Shown here in pieces: positions 42,234 to 50,967 of a DNA stretch of 64,000 nt. A program made the position numbers and the translations under genes. The first letter of the stretch is position 1; each line of letters begins with the position of its first letter. Under the pieces are notes generated by a model. That model worked only from the letters and a program-made list of their open reading frames with translations. It was not told where the DNA came from and did not search any database. Origin of the DNA: a virus; the IMG/VR virus record IMGVR_UViG_3300041405_000225, positions 1-64,000 of that record; one strand, written 5' to 3'.

Positions 42234-43241
42234 TCAGGCCTTGGCCCGCTTCAGTTGATCCATCAGCGCCGTCGGCAGACTGCGCAAGGTCAGAGTGCCG
42301 CCCTCTTTGTCGAACTCGACCTTGTTGCCCAGCAGGTGCGATTCGAAGCTGATCGACAGGCCTTCAGTGCGGGCGGTGAAGCGGCGGAATTGGTTGATGG
42401 TGCGCTTGTCGGCTGGGATCTCAGGCGACAGACCATAGGCCGCGTCACGGGCGAACTCGGCAAACGCCTTGGGGTTGTCCTCATCGATCAGCTCTGACAG
42501 CTCGTCGAGGGTGAGCAGACCGCCGATTTTGGTCTGACTGGTGGCGTAGTCGACCAGCGTTAGGGTTTTCTCCCGGGCGGACTCTTCCGACAGATCCTCG
42601 CGTTCCACAAAGTCGCTGAAGGCTTTGAGCAAGGTCCGGGTTTCGCCCGGCGAATCGATACCTTCCTGGCAGCCGATGAAGTCACGGAAGTACTCCGACG
42701 ACTTGCGCCCGTTCTTGCCCTTGATGAAGGAAATGTACTGCCTCGACTTCGGGTTGCCCTGCCATTCAGAAATGTTGATACGCGCGGCCAGGTGCAGCTG
42801 GCTCAGATCCAGATGGCGGGCCGGGCTGACATCGAGCTGTTCGGTCACAGTCACGCCGTCGCTGTGGTGCAGAAGTGCGATCGCCAGATAGTCGGTAAGG
42901 CCCTGCTGGTAGTGGGCAAACAGAACGTGGCCACCGACGGACAGATTCGATTCTTCCATCAGCTTTTGCAGGTGCTCCACCGCGTCACGACTGAACTGAA
43001 TGAACTCAGTAGTCCCGGCCAGATACTGTTTCAGCCAGCCGCTGAATGGGAACGCCCCGGATTCAGCATGGAACAAGCCCCACGCTTTGCCCTGCTTGGC
43101 GTTGTAGCTCTCGTTCAGGTCGCCCAGCATGTTGTCGAGTGCGGCGGATTCGGCCAGTTCGGTGTCACGAGCGTGCAGCACCGCGGGGGTGCCGTCAGGC
43201 TTCTTGTCGATCAGGTGCACGATGGCATGGCGGATTGGCAT
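42234..43241 (-). CDS. ndpA: nucleoid-associated protein NdpA (YejK) homologue
   Basis: 335 residues from [19 protein letters not shown], the conserved YejK/NdpA N-terminus and the same length as the bacterial protein. It includes [40 protein letters not shown] and [17 protein letters not shown]. Host YejK binds DNA in the nucleoid. A phage copy could compact phage DNA or compete with host nucleoid proteins. The upstream region (43242-43294) holds no gene. Confidence 0.8.
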   Translation of the reverse strand: MPIRHAIVHLIDKKPDGTPAVLHARDTELAESAALDNMLGDLNESYNAKQGKAWGLFHAESGAFPFSGWLKQYLAGTTEFIQFSRDAVEHLQKLMEESNLSVGGHVLFAHYQQGLTDYLAIALLHHSDGVTVTEQLDVSPARHLDLSQLHLAARINISEWQGNPKSRQYISFIKGKNGRKSSEYFRDFIGCQEGIDSPGETRTLLKAFSDFVEREDLSEESAREKTLTLVDYATSQTKIGGLLTLDELSELIDEDNPKAFAEFARDAAYGLSPEIPADKRTINQFRRFTARTEGLSISFESHLLGNKVEFDKEGGTLTLRSLPTALMDQLKRAKA

Positions 43242-43294
43242 TTGATGTCCTTGAGAAAAGTTCGGCGCACCACCAACGGCGCGCCGGCTGGCGA

Positions 43295-44065
43295 TTAGTC
43301 GAGGTGGTAGGTGAAGTCTTCTTCGCGGCAGTCGACGATTAGCTTGGCGCCACCGAAATACAGGGCCGCAATCTGGCGTTGCCACTTCGACGTCATGTTG
43401 AAGTGACGCCCGATCGGCTGGCCGTCCAACTGCGCGCTGTAGACCTCGCCGTATTCGTGGCCTTTGTCGGTGTGGCCAGTGATACGAATGCTCAGCCGAT
43501 TGGCGTAATCCGCCTCGGAGCGGGTCCGCTCGCGCAGCTTGTTGCGATCGCGGTAGCTGATTTCTGGCTCTGCGTCGAAGAAAACGTGAACATAGCGCAC
43601 GCGCGCACCGCCGGCTTCGTTGATGGTGATATGCGGTACATGCCAAGCCTTTTCGCTTGCCTTTTCCTGATTCACATCGACGAACGCCTCAAGCAGCTGA
43701 TTCAGGCTGATGAACTCAGGGATCACGTCGTCATGCAGCACTTCGTCAATCGCCTGTTCGGCGCGACGTAGCATGTCGCCGGTCACGCCTGCATCCATCC
43801 AGCGCTTTTTGAGCGATGTAATGATCAGGTCGTTGTAGCGCGGTAGATCGATCAGGTTGGAAATGTTCGATGGCAGGGCCTTGGCAATCTCATCGCGCAC
43901 CGAACTGCTGAAGGTGCCGTGGGGGCTGAAGACATCCTTGACGACATCGGTAAACAAACGCTCTACACAGGCCTTGATGATCTCGCCAGGCCGGTCGCTG
44001 TTTGAAAAGGCTTTGACATGCTCTGTCATCACCTCTTCAAGCGTCTTACTTTTCGCTGCACACAT
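43295..44065 (-). CDS. hypothetical protein
   Basis: 256 residues, directly upstream of the ndpA homologue. N-terminal half helical (DIAKAL-type segments), C-terminal half beta-rich ([40 protein letters not shown]). No motif recognised. May function together with NdpA. Confidence 0.5.
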   Translation of the reverse strand: MCAAKSKTLEEVMTEHVKAFSNSDRPGEIIKACVERLFTDVVKDVFSPHGTFSSSVRDEIAKALPSNISNLIDLPRYNDLIITSLKKRWMDAGVTGDMLRRAEQAIDEVLHDDVIPEFISLNQLLEAFVDVNQEKASEKAWHVPHITINEAGGARVRYVHVFFDAEPEISYRDRNKLRERTRSEADYANRLSIRITGHTDKGHEYGEVYSAQLDGQPIGRHFNMTSKWQRQIAALYFGGAKLIVDCREEDFTYHLD

Positions 44066-44096
44066 AGTGTTACTCCCTACTTCACACTCGTGAAAA

Positions 44097-44456
44097 TCAG
44101 TCGTTGGCGTGCGGGATATCGAGAATCACGCGACGCCCTATGAACGGTTCCAGCCGTTTCGCCAGCAGCGCGGCCACTTCCTGCCGCCCGGTCTTGCCTG
44201 CTGATCCCAAACTGCTGCCTTCAAGGGCCTCGACCAGAATCGCCGCGTTCGTGTGCCCCACCTCCACCGCCTGCCCGGCCTCCAACCGCTGCACCAGATC
44301 GGTAGCAGCCAGCGCCCAAACGTCGGCGCTGAAAAACGGCTCTTCAACCGTTTCGAAGGTTTCAAGCATTACCTGGGGGGAGGACAGGAACCGAAGCCGG
44401 TCGAGCAAGACACCTGCTGCGAACCGGCTTATCACCAAAAACTGCGGAGAATTCAT
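44097..44456 (-). CDS. hypothetical protein
   Basis: 119 residues from MNSPQFLVISRFAAGVLLDR. The upstream ATG at 44492 lies inside the -10 of the promoter, so the later start is preferred. Helical, with a segment RQEVAALLAKRLEPFIGRRV near the end. Unknown. Confidence 0.45.
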   Translation of the reverse strand: MNSPQFLVISRFAAGVLLDRLRFLSSPQVMLETFETVEEPFFSADVWALAATDLVQRLEAGQAVEVGHTNAAILVEALEGSSLGSAGKTGRQEVAALLAKRLEPFIGRRVILDIPHAND

Positions 44457-44490
44457 CGTCTGAGCCCTGGACTGGTTAACCGTCCTAGAC

Positions 44491-44535
44491 ATAATGACAC
44501 AACATCACAATATCACAATAGCGTTTCTATGTTTT
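44491..44535 (-). promoter_or_regulatory. repeated promoter, copy C
   Basis: Minus strand: TTGTGA (44513-44518), 16-base spacer, CATTAT (44491-44496), then GTC. Upstream AAACATAGAAACGCTA is shared with copies A and B. Confidence 0.65.
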
Positions 44536-44552
44536 TGTGATGGACTGATTCC

Positions 44553-44972
44553 CTACGCGGCTGCCTCGTTCTGATGGTCCTGGTACTGCTGGCTGGCGTA
44601 CCACTTGGCCAACAGCGCCCGGACCTCTACCGGCACATCGCGCCCCGCTACCTCAACCATCTGCGTGCAGGCCTCCAGCAACGCGATCTCCCGCGCATAC
44701 TCAGCAATGAACTCGGCCTTGTTGCCGTGAACCGCCTTCATCGACTTGATGGGGCCGGTACCGGGCTGGTGGTGGCCAGCGCACAGCGGCAACACGTACC
44801 AGTGCGCGTGCTTCTTGGTGCGCCCGTCACAGTGGTGGATCGACACGTACGCGTGCTCTTCGTAATTGCGCGGCCTGCCGTCCAAGATGCAGCAGATACA
44901 CCCGCACACGTCTGCTACGGTGTCGTGCCAGCGTTGTTCACCCTTCGTCTTACTTCTTCCGTCCATTGCCAT
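44553..44972 (-). CDS. Ref-like HNH nuclease
   Basis: 139 residues from MAMDGRSKTK. CICCILDGRPRNYEEHAYVS followed by IHHCDGRTKKHAHWYVLPLC and AGHHQPGTGPIKSMKAVHGN is the signature of P1 Ref, a RecA-dependent HNH nuclease that stimulates recombination. P1 Ref is about 186 residues and has a basic N-terminal extension missing here. The core, with its Cys, His and HNH-type residues, is intact. Confidence 0.65.
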   Translation of the reverse strand: MAMDGRSKTKGEQRWHDTVADVCGCICCILDGRPRNYEEHAYVSIHHCDGRTKKHAHWYVLPLCAGHHQPGTGPIKSMKAVHGNKAEFIAEYAREIALLEACTQMVEVAGRDVPVEVRALLAKWYASQQYQDHQNEAAA

Positions 44973-44983
44973 GCTCACCACCC

Positions 44984-46021
44984 CTACGCGGTCAGTCGGT
45001 TTTTAAAATCGCCACCCACCAGTTGCCCGAGCTTTGCTCTGGCCTGTTTGGCGACGTCGGTTATCTCGGACTTGGCGCCAGCCTTGATTGCGGGCGGCGC
45101 GACTTGAATAGGGGCTGCATTGGCAGCGGTGGCCACGGCCTTTTCGGCGCTCTCGCGGCGCAGGCGCTGTTTTTCCTGCGCTTGGGCTTTCACCACGTAG
45201 GATTCACAGTGGCGCAGTAGGGAGGCGATCGGGTGGCAGTTGTCGGCAATGGATGGCGTCTTGACCGCTTCGACGTAATACCGGGCGGTGAGGGGCGCGA
45301 TGTCCTGCCCAATGCGCTCGACAAGCTTGGCCATCTGTCCGCCGATCGTGGCGTTGTAGATCGGCCACTGGCGGTATTTGGTGTTGAACGCGATGGCATA
45401 CGCCAGCCAGGCCGCAAAAGTTTTGCTCTTCGGGCTCTGCGGGTAGTTGGCCGGCGCCAGCGCCAGCGCCTTTCGCTCTTCGTCACTCAGCGAGCAGTCG
45501 TCGTTCGCTCCCGCAGGGTCGTCGGTGAGGTTTTTGACTGCTCTTTCAATGCTAACTGCTTGTTTATTATTAACTAAAGCGTCCGGGTTAGCCGTATCCG
45601 GTTGAGCCGTATTCGGCGAATCCTCACTCGGTGCCACCGTTTCCGGCAAATCCGTAACCGGTTCGCCCTTGCTCTTTTTCTGGCTCGCGATGAACAACGC
45701 ACCAGCATCAAGATCCGGGTTTTCGGATACTTCGTAGGTCATCCCCTGGAAGGTGCCGCCCTGTCGGTCGTAGTGGCGGACCACGTAACCGGCCATTTGC
45801 AGTTCCTTGAGGATGCCATACACCTTGTCGCGGCCCGATCGCTTGCCCAAGCAATTACGCGTACGGGCCAGCAAGTCTTCAACGCGGACTTCCCAGTGAT
45901 CCGGCTTGCTCAGCAAATACACGAGCATGCCGCGGGCTTCCCAGCTCAATCGGTTGTCTTCGATTGTGGTCGTGGGCAGGACGTAGAACTGGCTTTTACG
46001 AGCGGCGCGAATGATGCTCAT
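44984..46021 (-). CDS. phage replication initiation protein (winged helix)
   Basis: 345 residues from MSIIRAARKSQFYVLPTTTI. The start of the protein (DNRLSWEARGMLVYLLSKPD, HWEVRVEDLLARTRNCLGKR) is a winged helix as in phage O-type replication proteins. A Pro/Ser/Asp linker follows (about 125-170). The C-terminal helical block (about 195-260) contains YPQSPKSKTFAAWLAYAIAF. It likely recognises an origin, possibly within the gene or nearby, and recruits host helicase. Confidence 0.65.
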   Translation of the reverse strand: MSIIRAARKSQFYVLPTTTIEDNRLSWEARGMLVYLLSKPDHWEVRVEDLLARTRNCLGKRSGRDKVYGILKELQMAGYVVRHYDRQGGTFQGMTYEVSENPDLDAGALFIASQKKSKGEPVTDLPETVAPSEDSPNTAQPDTANPDALVNNKQAVSIERAVKNLTDDPAGANDDCSLSDEERKALALAPANYPQSPKSKTFAAWLAYAIAFNTKYRQWPIYNATIGGQMAKLVERIGQDIAPLTARYYVEAVKTPSIADNCHPIASLLRHCESYVVKAQAQEKQRLRRESAEKAVATAANAAPIQVAPPAIKAGAKSEITDVAKQARAKLGQLVGGDFKNRLTA

Positions 46022-46116
46022 CAGCACCCCCTGTTAGGTGTGCTACATGGGCAATAACGGGTCGACTCGCGCAGAAATGCCGGAAACATCCGACAAAACT
46101 GGCAAAAAGAATGATT

Positions 46117-46138
46117 GCAAAGCCAGGGGAGGCTTTGC
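46117..46138 (+). repeat. hairpin around a ribosome-binding site
   Basis: GCAAAGCC (46117-46124) pairs with GGCTTTGC (46131-46138). The loop and 3' arm contain AGGGGAGG, the ribosome-binding site of the ORF starting at 46140. Such a structure could block or gate translation. Confidence 0.45.
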
Positions 46139-46139
46139 T

Positions 46140-46250
46140 ATGGGGACAATTATGGTAAAGTCGGGGCACGATGCTTCACATCTCCTAAGCAATTGGGCGA
46201 TGTCTCATCTGAATCCCACGGCTGAAAGCTTTGAAAAAAAGCAGGCCTAA
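46140..46250 (+). CDS. possible 36-residue peptide
   Basis: ATG at 46140 has a strong site (AGGGGAGG, 7 bases upstream), and the frame (GTIMVKSGHDASHLLSNWAM, then SHLNPTAESFEKKQA) ends just before a terminator at 46298-46340. A longer in-frame start at 46041 is possible. The peptide is tiny and codon use gives no proof, so this is tentative. The surrounding 46028-46469 is otherwise non-coding. Confidence 0.4.
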   Translation: MGTIMVKSGHDASHLLSNWAMSHLNPTAESFEKKQA

Positions 46251-46297
46251 AGCATGGAAGGCTTTGTGGTGCAAAGGGTCTAAGCATCGGTAGTGTT

Positions 46298-46340
46298 AAA
46301 AAAAGAACCTTCGCTTGCAGGCGGTCCGGGTTCTTTTTTT
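46298..46340. terminator. bidirectional terminator
   Basis: AAAAAAAGAACC (46298-46309) pairs perfectly with GGTTCTTTTTTT (46329-46340). A-run and T-run on the two sides make it work on both strands. Confidence 0.8.
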
Positions 46341-46418
46341 TTGCCTCTAATTCGGTGATTCAAAGGATAAGCTGCGCGCTGTATACCATACAGGCTTAGT
46401 GCCAGCCAATTAATCCCT
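46298..46418 (-). ncRNA. candidate small RNA
   Basis: If the TCCGGGGATA site at 46419-46429 is a promoter, its minus-strand transcript would end at the terminator about 110 bases later. No ORF is visible in this interval. Purely a prediction from promoter-plus-terminator spacing. Confidence 0.25.
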
Positions 46419-46429
46419 TATCCCCGGAC
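46419..46429 (-). promoter_or_regulatory. TCCGGGGATA regulatory word
   Basis: Minus-strand TGTCCGGGGATAAGGGA. Downstream on this strand is only the terminator at 46298-46340, so any transcript would be short. Confidence 0.45.
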
Positions 46430-46469
46430 ATTGTAAATACTGTTCTTTTGAACAGCCCTCCTATTTTCG

Positions 46470-46943
46470 TCATCCCCGAGGGAGCTTTTTGAGCTTCCCC
46501 ATCGTCTTCTGATAGAAGGCTTCTGAAACACCTCTGAGCCCCAAACAGGCTTGCTCAAGCTGCTCGAAATTGCGCTTGCCCACCACGACCGGCACACCTT
46601 CGCCGCGTGCATCAGCCATGCGCTTCAGCCGTCGCGCGCGATTCAGAGACGCACGTAATTCCGGGTAGGGATAAGGCTGGTCCAAATAGCCGAAAGGCAG
46701 GCCTATAGCCTCTTCTACCTTGCGTGCCAAGAACTCAGGGAACCCGCCTTTGGCTTGCATAGCCTGGGTGATCTGGTTTGCGATCGCATGACATTCAGCG
46801 TCCGGCAAATGCGACAGCAACGCGCGCATACCCCTCGGACTGTGCAGGTCTGAATACAAGCTAAATCGTTGCTGTCGTGCCCGCTTCCCGGCGTCAACCG
46901 CTTCCCTCGCGGTAGTGGCGCCTTCAAACACTTCTAGGTTCAT
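46470..46943 (-). CDS. putative DNA-binding regulator
   Basis: 157 residues from the ATG at 46943. The middle (CHAIANQITQAMQAKGGFPE, FLARKVEEAIGLPFGYLDQP) resembles the end of a lambda-CI/XRE helix-turn-helix and the LGLPxGWLD motif after it. The part C-terminal to it is basic (RASLNRARRLKRMADARGEG). It is divergent from rdgC across a region with operator-like sites, so it may be the switch regulator. The HTH is not complete enough to be sure. Confidence 0.5.
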   Translation of the reverse strand: MNLEVFEGATTAREAVDAGKRARQQRFSLYSDLHSPRGMRALLSHLPDAECHAIANQITQAMQAKGGFPEFLARKVEEAIGLPFGYLDQPYPYPELRASLNRARRLKRMADARGEGVPVVVGKRNFEQLEQACLGLRGVSEAFYQKTMGKLKKLPRG

Positions 46944-46989
46944 GCTCAAGATTCCATTGGTAAATCCATGGGTAATTTACGCGCAAGCC

Positions 46990-47074
46990 CATAAAAACGC
47001 TATTAAACTTTGACAAACCTGTTTACTCTTCTCGATCTGGAAAAGCGAGCCTCAAACAGACCTGTCCGGGGATC
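46990..47074 (+). promoter_or_regulatory. rdgC promoter region
   Basis: Plus strand: CATAAAAACGCTATT (like the upstream part of the triplicated promoter), TTGACA (47010-47015), and GTCCGGGGATC (47064-47074), 103 bases before the rdgC start. The -10 at the standard distance from TTGACA is poor. Confidence 0.5.
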
Positions 47075-47177
47075 ATTACGGACCGTACGAACAGAAGTAG
47101 ACTTGAAACACAAGCCCACGCTTCCTGTTCCAGCTCGTGCGTGTTCAAGGCCATGCCGCCATCAGTAAGGAAACAGC

Positions 47178-48293
47178 ATGTTTTTCAAGAATCTCCTGCT
47201 CTACCGCCTCACCCAATCGATCGACCTGTCAGCCGACACCCTGGAAGCCGCACTGGCCACCAAACAAGCGCGGGCCTGCGCTAACCAGGAACTGACCACT
47301 TATGGATTTACCGCACCGTTCGGCAAAGGCGAAGACGCTCCACTGGTACATGTCAGCGGCGACTTCCTGCTGATCAGCGCTCGCAAGGAAGAACGAATTT
47401 TGCCGGGCAGCGTTGCACGTGATGCCGTCAAGGAGAAGGTCGAAGAGATCGAGGCCGAGCAAATGCGCAAGGTCTACAAAAAAGAACGCGACCAGATCGA
47501 AGACGACATCATTCAGGCCTTCCTGCCGAGGGCATTTATCCGCCGATCGGCGACCTTCGCCGCCATCGCGCCGAAGCTGGGTCTGATCTTCGTCAACTCG
47601 GCTAGCCCGAAGCGCGCCGAGGATCTGTTGTCGACCTTGCGCGAAGTTATCGGCTCACTGCCGGTACGCCCACTGACGGTGAAGATGTCACCAACCGCCA
47701 GCATGACCGACTGGCTGACGACACAGAAAGCCGCTGATGACTTCTTTGTTCTCGATGAGTGCGAGCTGCGCGACACCCATGAAGACGGCGGTGTTGTCCG
47801 CTGCAAACGTCAAGACATGACCGGCGATGAAATTCAGACTCACCTGAGCACCGGGAAAGTTGTCACTCAGCTGTCCATGGCCTGGCAGGACAAGCTGTCG
47901 TTCGTGCTCGACGACAAGCTGGTGATCAAACGCCTGAAGTTTGAAGACTTGCTGGTGGATCAGGCGGAACAGGACGGCGGCGACGATGCCCTTGGCCAAC
48001 TGGATGCCAGCTTTACCCTGATGATGCTGACCTTCGCCAACTTCATTCCGGCGCTGCTGGACGCGCTGGGCGGTGAAGAGACCCCCGACGGTCTGGCCAG
48101 CACCAACGTCCCCGAAGATGAATTGCTGCCCGAGGCGATCGCCTTTGTGCGTGTTTCGCGCCGCGCAACTGTCGCCGCCCTTCAGCGCCATTTCCACATC
48201 AACTACAACCGTGGCGCTCGCCTCATAGAGCGAATGCAGGCCAATGGCGTTGTCAGCCCGGCCAACGACAAAGGCGCCCGAACCGTTTTGTAA
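47178..48293 (+). CDS. rdgC: RdgC fused to an FtsK-gamma-like domain
   Basis: 371 residues. Residues 1 to about 301 are a full RdgC ([60 protein letters not shown]), the ring-forming DNA-binding recombination protein that restrains RecA. Residues 313-371 ([60 protein letters not shown]) match the FtsK gamma domain closely, including QR, YNR, AR and VS. Bacterial RdgC ends near 303 residues, so the gamma domain is an extra module. FtsK gamma recognises KOPS DNA and contacts XerD. Confidence 0.85.
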   Translation: MFFKNLLLYRLTQSIDLSADTLEAALATKQARACANQELTTYGFTAPFGKGEDAPLVHVSGDFLLISARKEERILPGSVARDAVKEKVEEIEAEQMRKVYKKERDQIEDDIIQAFLPRAFIRRSATFAAIAPKLGLIFVNSASPKRAEDLLSTLREVIGSLPVRPLTVKMSPTASMTDWLTTQKAADDFFVLDECELRDTHEDGGVVRCKRQDMTGDEIQTHLSTGKVVTQLSMAWQDKLSFVLDDKLVIKRLKFEDLLVDQAEQDGGDDALGQLDASFTLMMLTFANFIPALLDALGGEETPDGLASTNVPEDELLPEAIAFVRVSRRATVAALQRHFHINYNRGARLIERMQANGVVSPANDKGARTVL

Positions 48294-48346
48294 CAGCACT
48301 GCCCGGCGGGCCTCTGGTCCGCCATAACGCCAAGGATTAGCGAAAA

Positions 48347-48610
48347 ATGATCGTGATTGTTGATGGCCGCCGCGACACCAGCAGCGGAGAGAAACCCAAT
48401 AAGCCTGTGAAGTGGACCGGTAATTTCGTGGTCGCAGATTCGTCAGGCAACGCCATTGAGGCCGCATGGGAACCAAACGGCGTGCCTCGCATGAACTACC
48501 AAGGGGCTCGTAACCGAGCGTCACAGCTGGTCGCCAGCCTGACCGCCCGCCTCTTCGAACAACACAAGCAGCCTATCCGCAAGGTGGCTTACACACTGAC
48601 ATCGCGATGA
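48347..48610 (+). CDS. small hypothetical protein
   Basis: 87 residues; beta-rich start (MIVIVDGRRDTSS) and a helical C-terminal half (ASQLVASLTARLFEQHKQPI). Second gene of the plus-strand operon. Unknown. Confidence 0.5.
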   Translation: MIVIVDGRRDTSSGEKPNKPVKWTGNFVVADSSGNAIEAAWEPNGVPRMNYQGARNRASQLVASLTARLFEQHKQPIRKVAYTLTSR

Positions 48611-49086
48611 GTTTTTACGAGATCGATGGTACCGACTTGCGGCTGCCCCAGTTCATGGTGTCGCCGCAGGTGGGCAACCGCATACAGAGCGGAAAGGCAC
48701 GGCTGATGATCATCCCGTTTCGACCTCAGCCGTCTGTTTGCGCGTCCACTCTCGAGAGCCTTGGCCTTCAATCAGTGACCGATCGCGACTTGCTGGGCGC
48801 TGCTCGTTTGGCCTTCAACCTGGGGCTAATTCCGCCGCCAATCCGGATGGGATATGCCTTTGAACTAAAGCACGAATTCGTACCTGAAAAGACTCACAAA
48901 GTAGGTACGGGGATAGTCGAAAAAATGGGCATAACAAGGCTGCTGGATATAACCGCAAAGCACTGGCGCTTGTGTGGCTACTCCAACCGCGAAGACTTCA
49001 ACACCTATTGGCACCAGGCAGCTGCTGACATGAGTGAGCACCCTAACCCTTGGTGCTGGCTGATCGAATTCAATTTCAAGGGGTAA
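48607..49086 (+). CDS. ASCH/PUA-like hypothetical protein
   Basis: 159 residues. IQSGKARLMIIPFRPQ near the start and WCWLIEFNFKG at the end resemble the ASCH fold of RNA-binding proteins. Overlaps the previous gene by 4 bases (ATGA). A GTACGGGGATAG word lies inside the frame at 48908. Function unknown. Confidence 0.5.
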   Translation: MSFYEIDGTDLRLPQFMVSPQVGNRIQSGKARLMIIPFRPQPSVCASTLESLGLQSVTDRDLLGAARLAFNLGLIPPPIRMGYAFELKHEFVPEKTHKVGTGIVEKMGITRLLDITAKHWRLCGYSNREDFNTYWHQAAADMSEHPNPWCWLIEFNFKG

Positions 49087-49089
49087 GCC

Positions 49090-49383
49090 ATGGAAACGCC
49101 AGTAATCGCAGCTCTACTGATCCACGTCATCTGGCTCGCCCGCTCCTACAAGCACGTTAAGCCGATGATTGAGAAGTGGGTACGTACCACCAGCGCGATC
49201 AGTTCACTGATCCTCACCACTGCTTTGTTCTGCTTGATCTACATTCAAGTGAGTGAGTTGGCACGGAGAAATATTTATTTCGGGGCTGATTCAGTGAGCC
49301 GACAGGTTGTAAGCGTCATATCTTCCCCTGACAATTCAGTTTGTTACGTGGAAATGCGATCACTTGACGATAACGGTAAATGA
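49090..49383 (+). CDS. small membrane protein
   Basis: 97 residues with two hydrophobic segments (PVIAALLIHVIWLARSY at the start and TTSAISSLILTTALFCLIYI around 40-62). No signal peptide. A small phage membrane protein of unknown role, perhaps superinfection exclusion or part of the lysogenic operon. Confidence 0.5.
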   Translation: METPVIAALLIHVIWLARSYKHVKPMIEKWVRTTSAISSLILTTALFCLIYIQVSELARRNIYFGADSVSRQVVSVISSPDNSVCYVEMRSLDDNGK

Positions 49384-49691
49384 CAACTACCGTTTGTCGT
49401 CTATTTTAAGCTCTATTGGAACTTACTCTAACGCTTGCTACCTTAAGCGAGTGTGGGGCGCAGTGTGGGACTGAGTTTTTCTGGCGTCAGGAAAACCCTT
49501 ATTTCACAAGGCTTACAGGCCATACATACCGGGGATACACCATCCCCGTAGCTTTCGGTAAAATCTGCGCCACTTATCCTAATGAAGTACGGATCGGGAA
49601 AATTTCCCTTACCCCTGTCACTCGGTCCGAGAATGGAAGCTGCAAGCAATGCGAACCCAAGCCGTTACACCCTGCAAAAAGGTCGAATACT
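49384..49691. other. 308-bp region before the integrase with repeats and control sites
   Basis: Contains two AGTGTGGG direct repeats (49450-49457 and 49462-49469, 12-bp period) that could be integrase arm sites, and ACCGGGGATA at 49528-49537 with a partly palindromic continuation to CCCCGTAGC. No gene is evident. It could be part of attP or the int promoter. Confidence 0.4.
49528..49537 (+). promoter_or_regulatory. ACCGGGGATA regulatory word
   Basis: Plus-strand variant ACCGGGGATA, 154 bases before the integrase start, followed by an inverted ATCCCCGT. Confidence 0.4.
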
Positions 49692-50900
49692 ATGCCGCTC
49701 GCTCAAAAGGTTATCGCGACGATAACAGTCCCCGGCGTCTATGCCGATAAGAACGGACTAAGCCTCAAGGTTAGGCCCACTGGCACAAAATCGTGGGTAC
49801 TACGCTATCAACTCAATGGCGAACGCCATGACATCGGCTTAGGGTCATTTCCCGATATCAGCCTGGCCGACGCGCGCAAGAAAGCAATGGAATTTCGCGT
49901 TCAGATCAACAAAGGGATAGATCCACTGGAGCAACGCAAGGAAGCGACAATTGCCGCGGTTACCGTTGAAGATGAAGCGCTGACCTTTATTGAGCGACAT
50001 CGTGCAGGGTGGTCGGACAAGCACGCCACACAGTGGCTGAATTCGCTGACTGAGTATGTGTTCCCCGTCATCGGCAGCATGCCGATCGCCACCGTGGACA
50101 CACCCGACGTCATCAAGGTGCTCGATCCGATTTGGCTGCAAAAACCTGAAACAGCGCGCCGGGTCCGTAACCGCATGGAGCGGATATTCGATCACGCCAA
50201 GGCTCACGGGCACCGCAAGAACAGCGAAAACCCGGCGCGCTGGAAAGGCCATTTGCAAAACCTCATGCCCAACAACCAAAACTCGGTTGAGCAGCTGGAA
50301 AGCATGGATTTCACGCGCCTGCCTTTCTTTATGCGTGTGTTGGAAGGGGAGGACTCCCGGGCCGCCCGCTGCTTGCAGTTCCTGATCCTGACCGCATGCC
50401 GTACCAGTGAAGCCTTGGGCGCCACCTGGAGCGAAATCGACATGATCAATCGTGTCTGGACCATTCCAGCCGAGCGCATGAAGAACGGCGAAGAGCACCA
50501 GATACCGCTGAGTGAAGAGGCTATGCAGGTTCTACGCGACACTGGAACCCGCGGCAGAAGCGAGATCGTTTTCCCAGGCACGCGATCGACGACCATGTTG
50601 CCGGATAACTCGCTGCGCCGACTTTTGCGTAAATTGAAAGAGGACTGCACACCACACGGTTTCCGGGCAACCTTCCGCACTTGGGCGTCTGAGAAAACGG
50701 CTTTTTCGCACGAGCTGTGTGAAATATCGCTGGCCCACGTTGTCGGCAATGCTACATCGCGCGCCTACGTCCGTGGTAACCAGTTGGAGAAGCGCCGACC
50801 GCTGATGTCCCGCTGGTCGAAGTACGCTATGGACCGTGTAACACCGCATCACCCGATCATGGGAAAACAACCTACGCCCGAGCAAACAACATTTATATAA
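49692..50900 (+). CDS. int: tyrosine recombinase (integrase)
   Basis: 402 residues, start at MPLAQKVIATITVPGVYADK. The N-terminal DUF4102 region (NGLSLKVRPTGTKSWVLRYQ, LGSFPDISLADARKKAMEF) is followed by the core-binding region and a catalytic domain. The catalytic domain has R237 (LTACRTSEALG), K263, H322-x-x-R325 (TPHGFRATFR), H349 and Y359 (SRAYVRG). This is the P4/CP4-type integrase family that usually targets tRNA genes. All catalytic residues are present. Phage genes continue on both sides, so here it is not at a prophage edge. Confidence 0.9.
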   Translation: MPLAQKVIATITVPGVYADKNGLSLKVRPTGTKSWVLRYQLNGERHDIGLGSFPDISLADARKKAMEFRVQINKGIDPLEQRKEATIAAVTVEDEALTFIERHRAGWSDKHATQWLNSLTEYVFPVIGSMPIATVDTPDVIKVLDPIWLQKPETARRVRNRMERIFDHAKAHGHRKNSENPARWKGHLQNLMPNNQNSVEQLESMDFTRLPFFMRVLEGEDSRAARCLQFLILTACRTSEALGATWSEIDMINRVWTIPAERMKNGEEHQIPLSEEAMQVLRDTGTRGRSEIVFPGTRSTTMLPDNSLRRLLRKLKEDCTPHGFRATFRTWASEKTAFSHELCEISLAHVVGNATSRAYVRGNQLEKRRPLMSRWSKYAMDRVTPHHPIMGKQPTPEQTTFI

Positions 50901-50930
50901 ATTGACACGACATTTCACATAAATTGACAC
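50897..50930. repeat. direct repeats of ATAAATTGACAC, attP candidate
   Basis: ATAAATTGACAC occurs at 50897-50908 and 50919-50930, 22 bases apart. The first copy overlaps the integrase stop. Arm-type or attP-core sites are typical next to int. Confidence 0.45.
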
Positions 50931-50941
50931 CGCACCAATCA

Positions 50942-50967
50942 GCCCGGCGGTCAAAAACCCGCCGGGC
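50942..50967. terminator. strong hairpin after int
   Basis: GCCCGGCGG (50942-50950) pairs with the matching CCGCCGGGC (50959-50967). No T-run follows, so a terminator of int/lysis transcripts is only probable. Confidence 0.45.
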
